A stretch of 64,000 nt of DNA from Kitasatospora gansuensis (GTDB lineage Bacteria > Actinomycetota > Actinomycetes > Streptomycetales > Streptomycetaceae): positions 4,154,001 through 4,218,000 of the forward strand of contig NZ_JACHJR010000001.1 of assembly GCF_014203705.1 (NCBI RefSeq). Reading direction: 5' to 3'. A model generated the notes under the pieces. That model did not search any database and was not told where the DNA came from. It saw nothing but the letters and a program-made list of their open reading frames with translations. Every line of letters starts with the position of its first letter. The first letter of the stretch is position 1. Shown piece by piece: positions 41,140 to 49,977 of this stretch. Position numbers and translations under genes: made by a program.

Positions 41140-41212
41140 GTGCTGACTCAACATCACCATCGTTGCGCAGACAAGGACTTGACGCGGAGAAGCGGTGTCG
41201 GCGGGCCGGGGT

Positions 41213-41611
41213 TCAGGTCAGGTTCCTGGTCATCCGTTCGAGGACGTCGACGGCGGTCCGGTACTCCTCGGGGGAGATTCCGGCGGTCGACAACTCGCGG
41301 AAGACGGCGACCCGTTCGGCCACCGCGGCCAGCCGGGTGCGGCCGTCGGCGGTGAGCGCGAGGCGGTCCAGGTCCGGCCGGGTCAGCCAGCCGTCGGCGA
41401 GGGCCGTGCCGATCGCGTCGGTCAGGGTGGCCGGGTCGGCGTTGGCGGCCAGCAGGGCCAGCACGTCGGTGTCGGCGACCTGCGGGCCGTCCGCGACGAC
41501 GTTCAGGACCTGCCAGCCGATCCGGGTGAGCCCGTACCCGGCCAGCAGGGTGTCCATCCGCCGGGTGAGGGCCTGGTCGGTGCGGTTGAGCCAGTATCCG
41601 ATGGGTTTCAT
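41213..41611 (-). CDS. MarR-like winged-helix regulator
   Basis: 132 aa with GGGAGA before ATG 41611. MKPIGYWLNRTDQALTRRMD begins the dimer helix. TRIGWQVLNVVADGPQ leads into a winged helix (ADPATLTDAIGTALADGWL, then LALTADGRTRLAAV). The recognition helix is less conserved than in classic MarR, so effector or target cannot be named. It follows the NmrA-type gene by 12 bp on the same strand, so the two form an operon. Confidence 0.72.
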   Translation of the reverse strand: MKPIGYWLNRTDQALTRRMDTLLAGYGLTRIGWQVLNVVADGPQVADTDVLALLAANADPATLTDAIGTALADGWLTRPDLDRLALTADGRTRLAAVAERVAVFRELSTAGISPEEYRTAVDVLERMTRNLT

Positions 41612-41623
41612 GGCGGGTCTCCC

Positions 41624-42469
41624 TCAGTGCTGCACGGTGAAGGCGTCGGCGTTCTCGGCGGCCCACTGGCGGAAGGTGCGGGCGGGGCGGCCGAGCAGGG
41701 TCTCGGTGGTGTCGGCGATGGCCGCGGGCTGCTGTTCGGCGGCCTGCCACAGGTCGAGCAGCGCGGCGACCATCACCGCGGGCATGAAGCGGCCGAGCTG
41801 CTGCTCGGCCTCGGCGCGGGTGATCCGCTCGACCGGGATCTCCCGGCCGACGGTGTCCGCCAGGACGGCGAGCTGGTCGCGGAAGGTGAGGGTCTCGGCG
41901 CCGGTCAGGGTGACGGAGCGGCCGGTGAGGGTGTCCCCGGTCAGGGCCGCGACCGCGACGTCGGCGATGTCCAGCGGGTGGATCGGCGCGATGTCGGCGT
42001 CCGGGTAGGCGAGTTGGACCGGCTGGGCCTGGCCGACGAACCACGCCCAGCCGAGCGCGTTGCTGGCGAAGGCGTCGGGGCGCAGGAAGGTGCTGGTGAG
42101 TGTGGAGGCGGTCAGGGCGCGCTCGACCTGCAGGCTGTGGCTCGCCAGGGCGTCCTGCTCCGGGTCGGGGCCGAGCACCGAGGAGGAGGACAGCAGGACG
42201 ACGTGCTCGACGCCGGCGGCCTCGGCCTCGGCGATCAGCTCGTGGATGCCGGCGGGCTCGGGATAGAGGAAGACCTGCCGGACGCCCCGGAGCGCGGCGG
42301 CGAAGGTCTCGGGCCGGCCGAGGTCCAGCTCGGCGACCTCGACACCCGCGGGGACGGTCAGCTCGGCGGGCTTGGCGCTGGCGGCCCGGACGGTGTGACC
42401 GGCGGCGTGCAGGCCGGCGAGGACGGCCTGGCCGACCTTGCCGCGGGCGCCGGTGATGAGGATGGTCAT
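41624..42469 (-). CDS. NmrA-like NAD(P)-binding protein
   Basis: 281 aa. MTILITGARGKVGQAVLAGL has the GxxGxxG nucleotide-binding turn. VEHVVLLSSSSVLG, TFLRPDAFASNALGW and IHPLDIADVAVAALTG follow the NmrA/atypical SDR pattern. The Tyr-x-x-x-Lys catalytic pair is absent, as is usual for this group. Such proteins reduce quinones or sense NAD(P). The operon with a MarR-like gene and a divergent MarR gene suggests redox or xenobiotic control. Confidence 0.87.
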   Translation of the reverse strand: MTILITGARGKVGQAVLAGLHAAGHTVRAASAKPAELTVPAGVEVAELDLGRPETFAAALRGVRQVFLYPEPAGIHELIAEAEAAGVEHVVLLSSSSVLGPDPEQDALASHSLQVERALTASTLTSTFLRPDAFASNALGWAWFVGQAQPVQLAYPDADIAPIHPLDIADVAVAALTGDTLTGRSVTLTGAETLTFRDQLAVLADTVGREIPVERITRAEAEQQLGRFMPAVMVAALLDLWQAAEQQPAAIADTTETLLGRPARTFRQWAAENADAFTVQH

Positions 42470-42502
42470 GGTGTGCCCCGTTCATTCCTTGGTGAAGACA
42501 TA

Positions 42503-42531
42503 TGCATGCTTGCATGCACACGTTTTCGTGT
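42503..42531. promoter_or_regulatory. tandem inverted repeats between NmrA and MarR genes
   Basis: TGCATGC-TT-GCATGCA (42503-42518) overlaps ACACG-TTTT-CGTGT (42518-42531) in the A/T-rich 103-bp gap between divergent genes. Both are perfect and fit sites for the divergent MarR protein. Confidence 0.6.
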
Positions 42532-42572
42532 CAACACATGTATTCACGGGGTCATGCAGATATGATCGGCCC

Positions 42573-43046
42573 ATGACGAAGAGCGAGCCGAGCGCCTCCG
42601 AGCGGCTGCTGGACACCGTGGGCCCGGCCTTCGGGAAGCTCCGGCGGTCCTCGCTGCTGGAGGTCGAGAACCCGATTTCCCCGAAGGACCTGAGCCGGAC
42701 CCTGGTCCTCAACATCGTGCTGGAGGCCGAACAGGACCCCGAACCCCGGGAGGTCACCGTCGGCGCGGTCTCCACTCATCTGGGGGTGGATCCTTCGGTG
42801 GCCAGCCGGATGGTCTCCGACGGCATCTCGGCCGGCTACCTGATCCGCGCCGCCTCCCAGCAGGACGGCCGCCGGACGGTCCTTCACCTCAGCCCCGAGG
42901 GCCGGGAACTGATGGCCCGTTTCCGCCGCCACCAGCGCGCCGCCTTCGAGGCGATCACCGCGGACTGGCCCGAGGACGAGCGCCTGGAGTTCGCCCGGCT
43001 GATGCTGAAGTACGTCGCCAGCCAGGACGCCCTGCGGAACCGCTGA
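42573..43046 (+). CDS. MarR-family regulator
   Basis: 157 aa from ATG 42573. TLVLNIVLEAEQDPEPREVTVGAVSTHLGVDPSVASRMVSDGISAGYLIRAASQQDGRRTVLHLSPEGRELM is a full MarR winged helix with its basic wing. Divergent from the NmrA-type operon, with two palindromes between. Likely represses both transcription units. Confidence 0.87.
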   Translation: MTKSEPSASERLLDTVGPAFGKLRRSSLLEVENPISPKDLSRTLVLNIVLEAEQDPEPREVTVGAVSTHLGVDPSVASRMVSDGISAGYLIRAASQQDGRRTVLHLSPEGRELMARFRRHQRAAFEAITADWPEDERLEFARLMLKYVASQDALRNR

Positions 43047-43090
43047 CAACATCTGTTGCCGTCTCCGGGACGAGGGGGTGGAATGCCCGG

Positions 43091-43681
43091 ATGGACACCC
43101 CAGCGCCGTACCAAGCCGTCCTCGACGAGGTCGGCCCCCGGCTCCGCCGGCTGCGGACAGACCGGGGCCTCACCCTCGGCGCGGTCTGCGAGAGCACCGG
43201 TATCTCCAAGAGCACGCTGTCCCGACTGGAGTCCGGCCGGCGCCGCCCCAACCTGGAGTTGTTGCTGCCGCTCGCCGCGCTGTACCGGGTGCCGCTGGAC
43301 GACCTGGTCGGCGCCCCCGAGGTCGGCGACCCCCGGGTCCGGCTGGCGCCCCGGCAGTTGGCGAACGGGGGCACCTTCCTGCCGCTCTCCCGGACACCCG
43401 GGCCGCTCCAGGCGTACAAGATGATCATCCCCGACCGGGGTGCCGAGCCGGAGCTTCGCACCCACGAGGGCTACGAGTGGATGTACGTACTGGACGGGCG
43501 GCTCCGGCTGGTCCTGGCCGACCACGACTTCGTGCTCGGCCCCGGCGAGGTGGCGGAGTTCCCCACCCGGGTCCCGCACTGGTTCGGCAGCGCGGACGGG
43601 CGGCCGGTCGAGGTGCTCAGCCTGTTCGGCCGCCAGGGCGAGCGGATGCACGTCCGGGCCAGGCCACGGAGCGCCGACTGA
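43091..43681 (+). CDS. XRE-type regulator with cupin sensor domain
   Basis: 196 aa. Helix-turn-helix: RTDRGLTLGAVCESTGISKSTLSRLESGRRRPNLELL. The C-terminal cupin (RTHEGYEWMYVLDGRLRLVLAD, then GPGEVAEFPTRVPHWFGSA) carries the usual metal-ligand histidine and glutamate positions. Regulators of this build (PuuR/SutR-like) sense small metabolites. No operator or target gene is evident next to it. Confidence 0.87.
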   Translation: MDTPAPYQAVLDEVGPRLRRLRTDRGLTLGAVCESTGISKSTLSRLESGRRRPNLELLLPLAALYRVPLDDLVGAPEVGDPRVRLAPRQLANGGTFLPLSRTPGPLQAYKMIIPDRGAEPELRTHEGYEWMYVLDGRLRLVLADHDFVLGPGEVAEFPTRVPHWFGSADGRPVEVLSLFGRQGERMHVRARPRSAD

Positions 43682-43824
43682 CCCGCGCCCCGGTCGGCCG
43701 CAGTATCCGGCGCAAGCGGGTGAACGGCTCGTCAGGACGTTCGTTCACCGGCCTCGCCACGGTATGTCTGCGGGCACTGAGTATCCGTCAGGGAGCGGGC
43801 GCGCGGCCCGGAACAGGTGGGTTC

Positions 43825-45405
43825 ATGATCCCTCGAAGCTGGCGCACGCTGGCCACCGCCCTCACCACGGCGGTGGCCACGGCCATGACCGTCGGTGCGG
43901 CGGGCCCGGTGCCCGATCAGTACGACGAATTCGGCCCGGAGATCGCGGCGATCATGAACAAGCCGGCCTACCAGCACGCCCAGTGGGGCCTGCTGGAGAT
44001 CGACGAGGCCACCGGGCGGGTGATCCACTCGCGGTACGCCGACCAGTTCTTCATCCCCGGCTCGACGGCCAAGCTGGTCAGCGTGTCGGGCGCCTGGCAC
44101 ACCCTCGGCGGCGACCACCGCTTCACCACACCGGTGCAGGCCGTCGGCGACCGGGACGGTACGGCCCTGAACGGCTCGCTGGTCCTGATCGCGCAGGGCG
44201 ACCTCACCATGGGCGGCCGGACCAAGCCGGACGGCAGCGTCGACTTCACCACGATCGACCACACCTACGCGGACGACGTCCCGGGCGCGACCCTCACCCC
44301 CGAGAACCCGCTCGCCGGACTGGACGAGATCGCCGGCCAGGTCCGCGCGTCCGGCCTCACCGAGATCCGGGGGGACGTCGCGATCGACTCGCGGCTCTTC
44401 ACCACCTCCCCGGGGCTCGACCCCGGCCCGGACCCGCTCATCATCAACGACAACGTGATCGACCTGCTGACCACCCCGGCCGCCCCCGGGCAGCCCGCGC
44501 AGCTCAGCTGGCGGCCGCAGATCGCGCCGTACCAGGTGGAGTCGACCGTGCAGACGGTCGCCGCGGGCGGGACCACGGACATCGCGGTCACGGCCTCGCC
44601 GGACGGCACCCACATCACGCTGTCGGGCACGATCGCCGCCGACGCCCCGCCGACCCTGAAGATCTCCCAGGTCAAGGACCCGGACGCGTTCGGCCGGACG
44701 GCGCTGATCGAGGCGCTGGCCCGAGCGGGCGTCACCGTCACCGCGCCGCCGACCGGACCGAACCCGGTCGGTGCGCTGCCCGCCACGTACGACGGCACCC
44801 AGCGGGTCGGCGCGTACGTCTCCCCGGTCTTCGCCGAGTACGGGAAGCTGATCCTGAAGGTCAGTCACAACCTCGGGGCGAACCTGACGATCTGTCTGAT
44901 GGCCGTCACGGCGGGCAGCCACCAGTGCGACGGCGGCTTCCCGGTGCTCAACGGCTTCCTGCGGCAGGCCGGCATCGACCCGACCCAGCTGCAGCTGCTC
45001 GACGGCCGCGGCGGCAACCCCGTCGACCGGGTCACCCCGCGGGTCGAGAACGAGATCCTGCACTACTGGCAGGGCACCCCGGAGGCGGACCGCTTCCGCG
45101 AGGCGCAGCCGATCCTCGGCGTGGACGGCTCGCTCGCCACCGCATGCGAGGGCTGCCCGACCTGCCCGGGCAAGGGCAAGGTGTGGGCCAAGCCCGGCTC
45201 GGTCGTCGGGTACGACGCGGTCAACCAGCGGCTGGCCGTCGGCGGCGAGACCCTCGGCGGCTACCTCGACGCGGGCCACGGGCGGCTGCACACCTTCTAC
45301 CTGGCGGTGAACGGGGCCTCCACCCCGGACATCATCAGCTTCTTCGACGTCATCAACGACCTGTCCCGGATCTCGGGCCTGCTCCAGGAGCAGGCGGCGG
45401 CCTGA
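43825..45405 (+). CDS. secreted S13/DacB-type D-Ala-D-Ala carboxypeptidase
   Basis: 526 aa from ATG 43825. Signal peptide: SWRTLATALTTAVATAMTVGAAG. The S13 motifs are SxxK in FIPGSTAKL (nucleophile Ser), SxN in VSHNLGANLT, and a third box KVWAKPGSVVGYDA, in which KTG is replaced by KPG. Just before it lies CEGCPTC, an unusual cysteine cluster for an exported enzyme. ITE-type inserted domain residues lie between boxes 1 and 2 (AGQVRASGLTEIRGDVAIDSRLF). DacB enzymes trim or cut peptidoglycan cross-links outside the membrane. KPG may lower or alter activity. Confidence 0.83.
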   Translation: MIPRSWRTLATALTTAVATAMTVGAAGPVPDQYDEFGPEIAAIMNKPAYQHAQWGLLEIDEATGRVIHSRYADQFFIPGSTAKLVSVSGAWHTLGGDHRFTTPVQAVGDRDGTALNGSLVLIAQGDLTMGGRTKPDGSVDFTTIDHTYADDVPGATLTPENPLAGLDEIAGQVRASGLTEIRGDVAIDSRLFTTSPGLDPGPDPLIINDNVIDLLTTPAAPGQPAQLSWRPQIAPYQVESTVQTVAAGGTTDIAVTASPDGTHITLSGTIAADAPPTLKISQVKDPDAFGRTALIEALARAGVTVTAPPTGPNPVGALPATYDGTQRVGAYVSPVFAEYGKLILKVSHNLGANLTICLMAVTAGSHQCDGGFPVLNGFLRQAGIDPTQLQLLDGRGGNPVDRVTPRVENEILHYWQGTPEADRFREAQPILGVDGSLATACEGCPTCPGKGKVWAKPGSVVGYDAVNQRLAVGGETLGGYLDAGHGRLHTFYLAVNGASTPDIISFFDVINDLSRISGLLQEQAAA

Positions 45406-45420
45406 CCCGCCGCGCACGCC

Positions 45421-45453
45421 GAAGGCCCCGACCGTCCGGCGGTCGGGGCCTTC
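45421..45453. terminator. bidirectional terminator after the carboxypeptidase gene
   Basis: GAAGGCCCCGACCG and its exact complement (14-bp arms) around a 5-nt loop, between convergent stops at 45405 and 45468. Confidence 0.85.
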
Positions 45454-45467
45454 GCGTGCACGGCGGG

Positions 45468-46088
45468 TCAGGCCCGGAGGTCGTCCACCGTCGCGACCAC
45501 GACGCCGAACAGGTCGGCGATGGTGGTCAGGGCGGCGGCCTGCAGCGCGGCGGCGGGCAGCAGGCCGCCGTCCGGGCCGGTCAGGGTACGGGTGGCGGTG
45601 GTCTCGGCGACCACGGTCGAGCGGTAGCCGAGGTTGAAGGCGCCCTGGGCGGTGTAGCTGATGCACATGTGCGTCATGAACCCGGCCAGCACCAGGTCCT
45701 TCTTGCCCGGGGCGGCGCCCAGGTCGGTCAGGACCTGCTCCAACTCGGTGGCGTGGAAGGCGTTGGGGACCTGCTTGACCACGACCGCCTCACCCTCGAC
45801 CGGGGCGACCTCGTCGCTGATCGCGCCGATCTGCGTGCGGATGTCGTACGGGGTGCCCTCGCCGCCGTCGTTGAGGACGTGGACGACGGGCGTGCCGGCG
45901 GCCCGGGCCCGGGCCAGCAGCCGGGCGCCCGCGGCGAGGGCCTGCTCGGCGCCGTCGAGGGTCATCACGCCGGTGCGGTAGGTGTTCTGAAAGTCGATCA
46001 TGATCAGGACGGAGTCGCTCAGCCGGGGCGGCTCGTTGTCCAGCCCGCTCAGGTCGCGGAGGGTGCTGGAAGGGCTGACGGTGCTCAT
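45468..46088 (-). CDS. isochorismatase-family cysteine hydrolase
   Basis: 206 aa. The catalytic triad is readable: Asp in LIMIDFQNTY, Lys in VVVKQVPNAF, Cys in AGFMTHMCISYTAQGA. The family includes isochorismatases, nicotinamidases and carbamoyl hydrolases, so the substrate is open. It follows the GlxA-type regulator gene by 73 bp on the same strand, and that regulator probably controls it. Confidence 0.87.
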   Translation of the reverse strand: MSTVSPSSTLRDLSGLDNEPPRLSDSVLIMIDFQNTYRTGVMTLDGAEQALAAGARLLARARAAGTPVVHVLNDGGEGTPYDIRTQIGAISDEVAPVEGEAVVVKQVPNAFHATELEQVLTDLGAAPGKKDLVLAGFMTHMCISYTAQGAFNLGYRSTVVAETTATRTLTGPDGGLLPAAALQAAALTTIADLFGVVVATVDDLRA

Positions 46089-46161
46089 TCTTCGGGCCTT
46101 TCGGTCGTCTTTCGGGCATGGCGAAGCCGGGCGGCTCGCCCGTGGGGAATGTGAGGGTGGG

Positions 46162-47154
46162 TCAGGCGGTCTGGGTGCGGAAGCGGCGGCGGTACGCGGC
46201 GGGAGTGGTGGCGAGCTGGCGCCGGAAGGCGCGGTGCAGCGTCTCGGCGGAGCCGAAGCCCGCGACCCCGGCCACCTGCTCCAGCGGACAGTCGGTGCTC
46301 TCCAGCAGCCGGCGGGCCGCCTCCACCCGGGCGGCCTGGACGTAGTCGGCCGTACTGGTGCCGGTCTCCTGCTTGAAGACCCGGGCGAAGTGACGCTCGC
46401 TCAGGCACATCCGGGCCGCCAGGGCCGCCGCGGACAGGTCCTCGTCGAGGTGATCGGCGATCCACAGCCGCAGTTCGTCGATGTCGCGGCGGGCGGAGGC
46501 CGGGCGGCTGAGCGGCACCGAGAACTGACTCTGGCCGCCCTGCCGCTTGAGGTACATCACCAACTGCCGGGCCACCGCGAGGGCCGGCTCCTCGCCCTGG
46601 TCCTCCGCCACCAGGGCGAGCGCCAGGTCCAGGCAGGCGCTGATCCCGGCCCCGGTCCAGAGTCGGCCGCGGTCGGTCCGGACGAAGATCGGATCCGGGT
46701 CGACCGTGACGGACGGATGGTCGGCGGCCAGCTGGGCGGCCGTCGACCAGTGCGTGGTCGCCGTCCGCCCGTCCAACAGCCCGGCCGCCGCCAGCACATG
46801 GGCGCCCACACACACCGACGCCACCCGCCGGGCGTGCGGCGCGGTCTCCCTGACCCACGCCACCACCGCCGGGTCGACCTTCGCGACCGGGCCGTCCTCG
46901 GTCAGCTCCACCGCACCCGGCACCAGCAGCGTGTCCACCTGCCCCCCGACCTGATCGAACGTCAGATCGGTGAGCAGCCGTACCCCCGCCGAGGTCCGTA
47001 CCTCACCGGCGGTCGGCCCCGCCAGCCGGACCTGGTAACCGGCCCGGCCACCGGTCTCCCGGTTGGCCAGCGCGAACACCTCGGCCGGGCCGGTCACGTC
47101 GAGCAGATCGACGTCGGGGAAGACCGCGATCACGACGCGGTGGGGAGTGGGCAT
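46162..47154 (-). CDS. GlxA-type AraC regulator with DJ-1/PfpI domain
   Basis: 330 aa. The N-terminal DJ-1/PfpI domain (VVIAVFPDVDLLDVTGPAEVFALAN) has its nucleophile-elbow Cys in RVASVCVGAHVLAAAGLLDG. The C-terminal AraC domain has two helix-turn-helix motifs (LSAAALAARMCLSERHFARVFKQETG and PLEQVAGVAGFGSAETLHRAFRRQ). This class activates catabolic genes on binding small amines or acids. Upstream of, and in line with, the isochorismatase-type gene. Confidence 0.9.
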   Translation of the reverse strand: MPTPHRVVIAVFPDVDLLDVTGPAEVFALANRETGGRAGYQVRLAGPTAGEVRTSAGVRLLTDLTFDQVGGQVDTLLVPGAVELTEDGPVAKVDPAVVAWVRETAPHARRVASVCVGAHVLAAAGLLDGRTATTHWSTAAQLAADHPSVTVDPDPIFVRTDRGRLWTGAGISACLDLALALVAEDQGEEPALAVARQLVMYLKRQGGQSQFSVPLSRPASARRDIDELRLWIADHLDEDLSAAALAARMCLSERHFARVFKQETGTSTADYVQAARVEAARRLLESTDCPLEQVAGVAGFGSAETLHRAFRRQLATTPAAYRRRFRTQTA

Positions 47155-47358
47155 GCCCCTATCGTGGTCGCCGTCGGCGATGGCCGCAATGACGATTCCC
47201 TGTCAGATCCGGACATGCGCTTCGGGCGTCCGATGCCCAAGGGCGGGTGCTGGACGGGCGGCGACGAAAGCACCGTACTGTCGGCGGAGGACGGTGGAGA
47301 GCGGGTGCGCCATCGCCCAACGCCGCGCCCGTCCATGGGCCCTGACGAGAGGATTGAC

Positions 47359-48318
47359 ATGCGGCTGCGCTGCGCCGTGCTCGACGACTTCCAGAACGCC
47401 GCCGGCACGATGGCCGACTGGAGCCCGGTCCAGGACCGGGTGGAGGTCGTGAGCTTCACCGAGCACTTCGCCACCGAGGACGAACTGGCCACCGCCCTCG
47501 CGGAGTTCGACATCGCGGTGACCCTGCGCGAGCGCATCCCGTTCCGCGCGTCGCTGCTCGACCGGCTGCCCCGGCTCACCCTGCTGATCGCCTCCGGCCT
47601 GCGCAACTCGGTGATCGACTACGCGGCCGCCGAGCGCAACGGCGTCACGGTCTGCGGGACGCAGAGCTCCTCCACCCCGCCCGTGGAGCTGACCTGGGCG
47701 CTGCTGCTGGGCCTGGCCCGCGGCATCGTCACCGAGAACAACGCGCTGCGGGCCGGCGGGCCCTGGCAGTCCACCGTCGGTGCCGATCTGGACGGCCGTC
47801 GGCTCGGGCTGCTCGGCCTCGGCAAGATCGGCAGCCGGGTGGCCCAGGTCGGCCTCGCCTTCGGCATGGAGGTCACGGCCTGGAGCCAGAACCTCACCGA
47901 GGAGCGGGCGGAGGCGGCCGGGGTCCAGCTCGCCGCGTCCAAGGAGGAACTGCTGGAGACCAGCGACTTCGTCTCCCTGCATCTGGTGCTCGGCGACCGC
48001 ACCCGCGGCCTGCTGGGCGCCTCGGAGCTGGCCCTGATGAAGCCGACCGCCTACCTGGTGAACACCTCGCGGGCGGCCCTGGTCGACCAGGACGCCCTGC
48101 TCGCCGCCCTGCACGCGGGCAGCATCGCCGGAGCCGGTGTGGACGTCTTCGACATCGAGCCGCTGCCCGCCGACCACCCGGTGCGCACCGCGCCGCGACT
48201 GCTGGCCACCCCGCACCTGGGCTACGTCTCCCAGCGCAACTACCGCACCTACTACGGCCAGGCCGTCGAGAACATCGAGGCCTATCTGGCCGGCGCGCCG
48301 CTCCGCCGCCTCGGCTGA
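47359..48318 (+). CDS. D-isomer-specific 2-hydroxyacid dehydrogenase
   Basis: 319 aa from ATG 47359 with GAGAGG upstream. NAD-binding LGLLGLGKIGSRVAQ. The catalytic Arg is probably that of ASGLRNSVID, the Glu that of VFDIEPLP, and the His that of LATPHLGYVS. Reduces 2-oxoacids or oxidises D-2-hydroxyacids with NAD(P). Substrate not deducible. Divergent from the GlxA-type gene with a 204-bp gap. Confidence 0.88.
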   Translation: MRLRCAVLDDFQNAAGTMADWSPVQDRVEVVSFTEHFATEDELATALAEFDIAVTLRERIPFRASLLDRLPRLTLLIASGLRNSVIDYAAAERNGVTVCGTQSSSTPPVELTWALLLGLARGIVTENNALRAGGPWQSTVGADLDGRRLGLLGLGKIGSRVAQVGLAFGMEVTAWSQNLTEERAEAAGVQLAASKEELLETSDFVSLHLVLGDRTRGLLGASELALMKPTAYLVNTSRAALVDQDALLAALHAGSIAGAGVDVFDIEPLPADHPVRTAPRLLATPHLGYVSQRNYRTYYGQAVENIEAYLAGAPLRRLG

Positions 48319-48414
48319 GCCTGCCTGCGTTGAGACTTGAGCCCTGGTCAGTACGTTTCGCGGTGCGGCAGAATGAGCGCGCGCTGGGGAGCGGCCTGAC
48401 GTAGGGGAACATTC

Positions 48415-48714
48415 ATGACCGTTTCGGTGACGCCCGACTGGCTCCGGCAGCGGGGAGCCGACTGCGACCGGTTCGCCGAGCAGTTGGGGCAGCAGCGGGG
48501 TCCGGGGCTGGCGGCGTGCGACGCGCTCAGCGGCGCGGCCGAGGGCTGGGAGTTCAAGGGGAGCCTGGACCAGCTGGCGGACCGCTGGGAGGACCTGAAC
48601 AAGCTGCTGGAGCAGCGGATGTCCAAGGTGGCCGACAACTTCCGCGACAGCGGCGGGAATTGGGACGACCACGAGAACGGGATCGTGGAGTTCTTCCGCG
48701 GCCTGTTCGGCTGA
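48415..48714 (+). CDS. small WXG100-like protein
   Basis: 99 aa beginning MTVSVTPDWLRQRGADCDRF. Two helices are separated by GAAEGWEFKGSL, in which Trp-Glu-Phe stands where WXG100 proteins have W-x-G. The C-terminal helix ends DDHENGIVEFFRGLFG. Size, all-helical nature and pairing with the next gene (25 bp away) fit a substrate or chaperone of a type VII (ESX-like) secretion system. No secretion components are in the window. Confidence 0.6.
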   Translation: MTVSVTPDWLRQRGADCDRFAEQLGQQRGPGLAACDALSGAAEGWEFKGSLDQLADRWEDLNKLLEQRMSKVADNFRDSGGNWDDHENGIVEFFRGLFG

Positions 48715-48739
48715 CGCGATCCGACGGGGAGCAGCAGAG

Positions 48740-49861
48740 ATGGTGGACTTCAACGCGCTGGTCCGGCTCGACGTGGGGAGCGTGGACCGCTTCATCGGGG
48801 AGTGGCAGGCGATCATGACCCGGCTGGTCGAGACCCGTACGGGCTTCGAGGGCCAGGTGACGGCCCCGCTGGCAGCCGGTGGATGGACCGGCAAGGACGC
48901 CGAGGCGGCGGTGCAGCACTGCAGGCGGGTCGGGGGCAGCCTCGAGGCCGTCTCGAAGGAGGTCGAAGGGCTGGTCAGCTTCACCCGGAAGATGACCGAC
49001 GGCGGCGAGGAGGGGCTCCAAGGGCTGCGCGAACTCAACCGCCGGGCCAAGGAGTTGGAGCGGCGGGCCGGAAGCCACGGGCTGGCCGTCGCGGCGGACG
49101 GCACGGTGTCCTCGACGGTGAGCCGGCCGTCCGACCCCAACCCCTCGGCGGAGACCGTCCGGGCGGAGGCCGAACGGGCCCAGTACGCCGCCCAGTTGCA
49201 GCAGGCGGCGCAGGAACTGCTGGAGAAGGCCCGGAAGGCCGACGAGTGGCTCGCGCTCAGCCTCAAGGTGGTGATCGGCACCGAGGACAACTTCGAGACC
49301 GAGAACCGGGCGTTCGACCAGTCCGCACCCGACCTGAGCGACTACACCACCGAGGGCAAACTCAAGGCCGTCGAGCTCGCCCTGCAGTACAAGATGGGGC
49401 TGCCGGACGCCGCCGACCTGCTGAACCACTGGCTGGGCGCCAGCGGCAAGCCCTACCAGGTCGACCCGGCCCGGATGATGCAGGACATGCCCAGCACCTT
49501 CGGCAACGACGTCAAGCTCAGACTGGCCGAACTGCACAAGCAGCACGACGGCTCGTTCAGCACGCCGTGGAAGCCCAGCGCGCCCGACACCGACAAGGAC
49601 AAGGGCGGCCTCAACTGGTACTACGCGCTGAACCACTTCCAGTACCGCCTGGTGGGCGAGAAGCACCACGGCACCATCACCTACCGGGTCGAAGTGCAGA
49701 AACGCTACAACTGGGGCACCCCGAGCGAACACCGGCGTGACCTCGACAAGACCCCGCTGATCCACCTCGAACAGGCCGACATCGCCCACCTCCACTCCAC
49801 CGGCCTCGCCCAGGACTTCGACGTCAAGGGCACCACCGGCCCCCTGACCTCCCCGGGCTGA
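48740..49861 (+). CDS. possible type VII-secreted effector with unknown C-terminal domain
   Basis: 373 aa. Residues 1-100 look WXG100-like (VDRFIGEWQAIMTRLVETRTG, then GGWTGKDAEAAVQHC), a coiled coil runs to about 180, and the C-terminal 190 residues are unrelated. The last part includes GGLNWYYALNHFQYRLVGEKHHG, YRVEVQKRYNWGTPSEHRRDL and IAHLHSTGLAQDFDVKG, a compact, His/Trp-rich domain. This architecture, N-terminal targeting plus C-terminal tip domain, is that of LXG/WXG polymorphic toxins, but no catalytic motif is recognised and no obvious immunity gene follows (terminator at 49878). Confidence 0.6.
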   Translation: MVDFNALVRLDVGSVDRFIGEWQAIMTRLVETRTGFEGQVTAPLAAGGWTGKDAEAAVQHCRRVGGSLEAVSKEVEGLVSFTRKMTDGGEEGLQGLRELNRRAKELERRAGSHGLAVAADGTVSSTVSRPSDPNPSAETVRAEAERAQYAAQLQQAAQELLEKARKADEWLALSLKVVIGTEDNFETENRAFDQSAPDLSDYTTEGKLKAVELALQYKMGLPDAADLLNHWLGASGKPYQVDPARMMQDMPSTFGNDVKLRLAELHKQHDGSFSTPWKPSAPDTDKDKGGLNWYYALNHFQYRLVGEKHHGTITYRVEVQKRYNWGTPSEHRRDLDKTPLIHLEQADIAHLHSTGLAQDFDVKGTTGPLTSPG

Positions 49862-49877
49862 CCGGCCGCCTGACGAG

Positions 49878-49904
49878 GGCCCCGACCGCCGGGCGGTCGG
49901 GGCC
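49878..49904. terminator. terminator after the WXG-type pair
   Basis: GGCCCCGACCGCC and its exact complement almost abut (one-base centre), beginning 17 bp after the stop at 49861. Confidence 0.75.
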
Positions 49905-49977
49905 TTCGTGCGATTCGAGGACCGACAGGGCGGTGCGCAGAGCTCGATTTTCCTACTTCTTTGATAATCTTGGGTCC

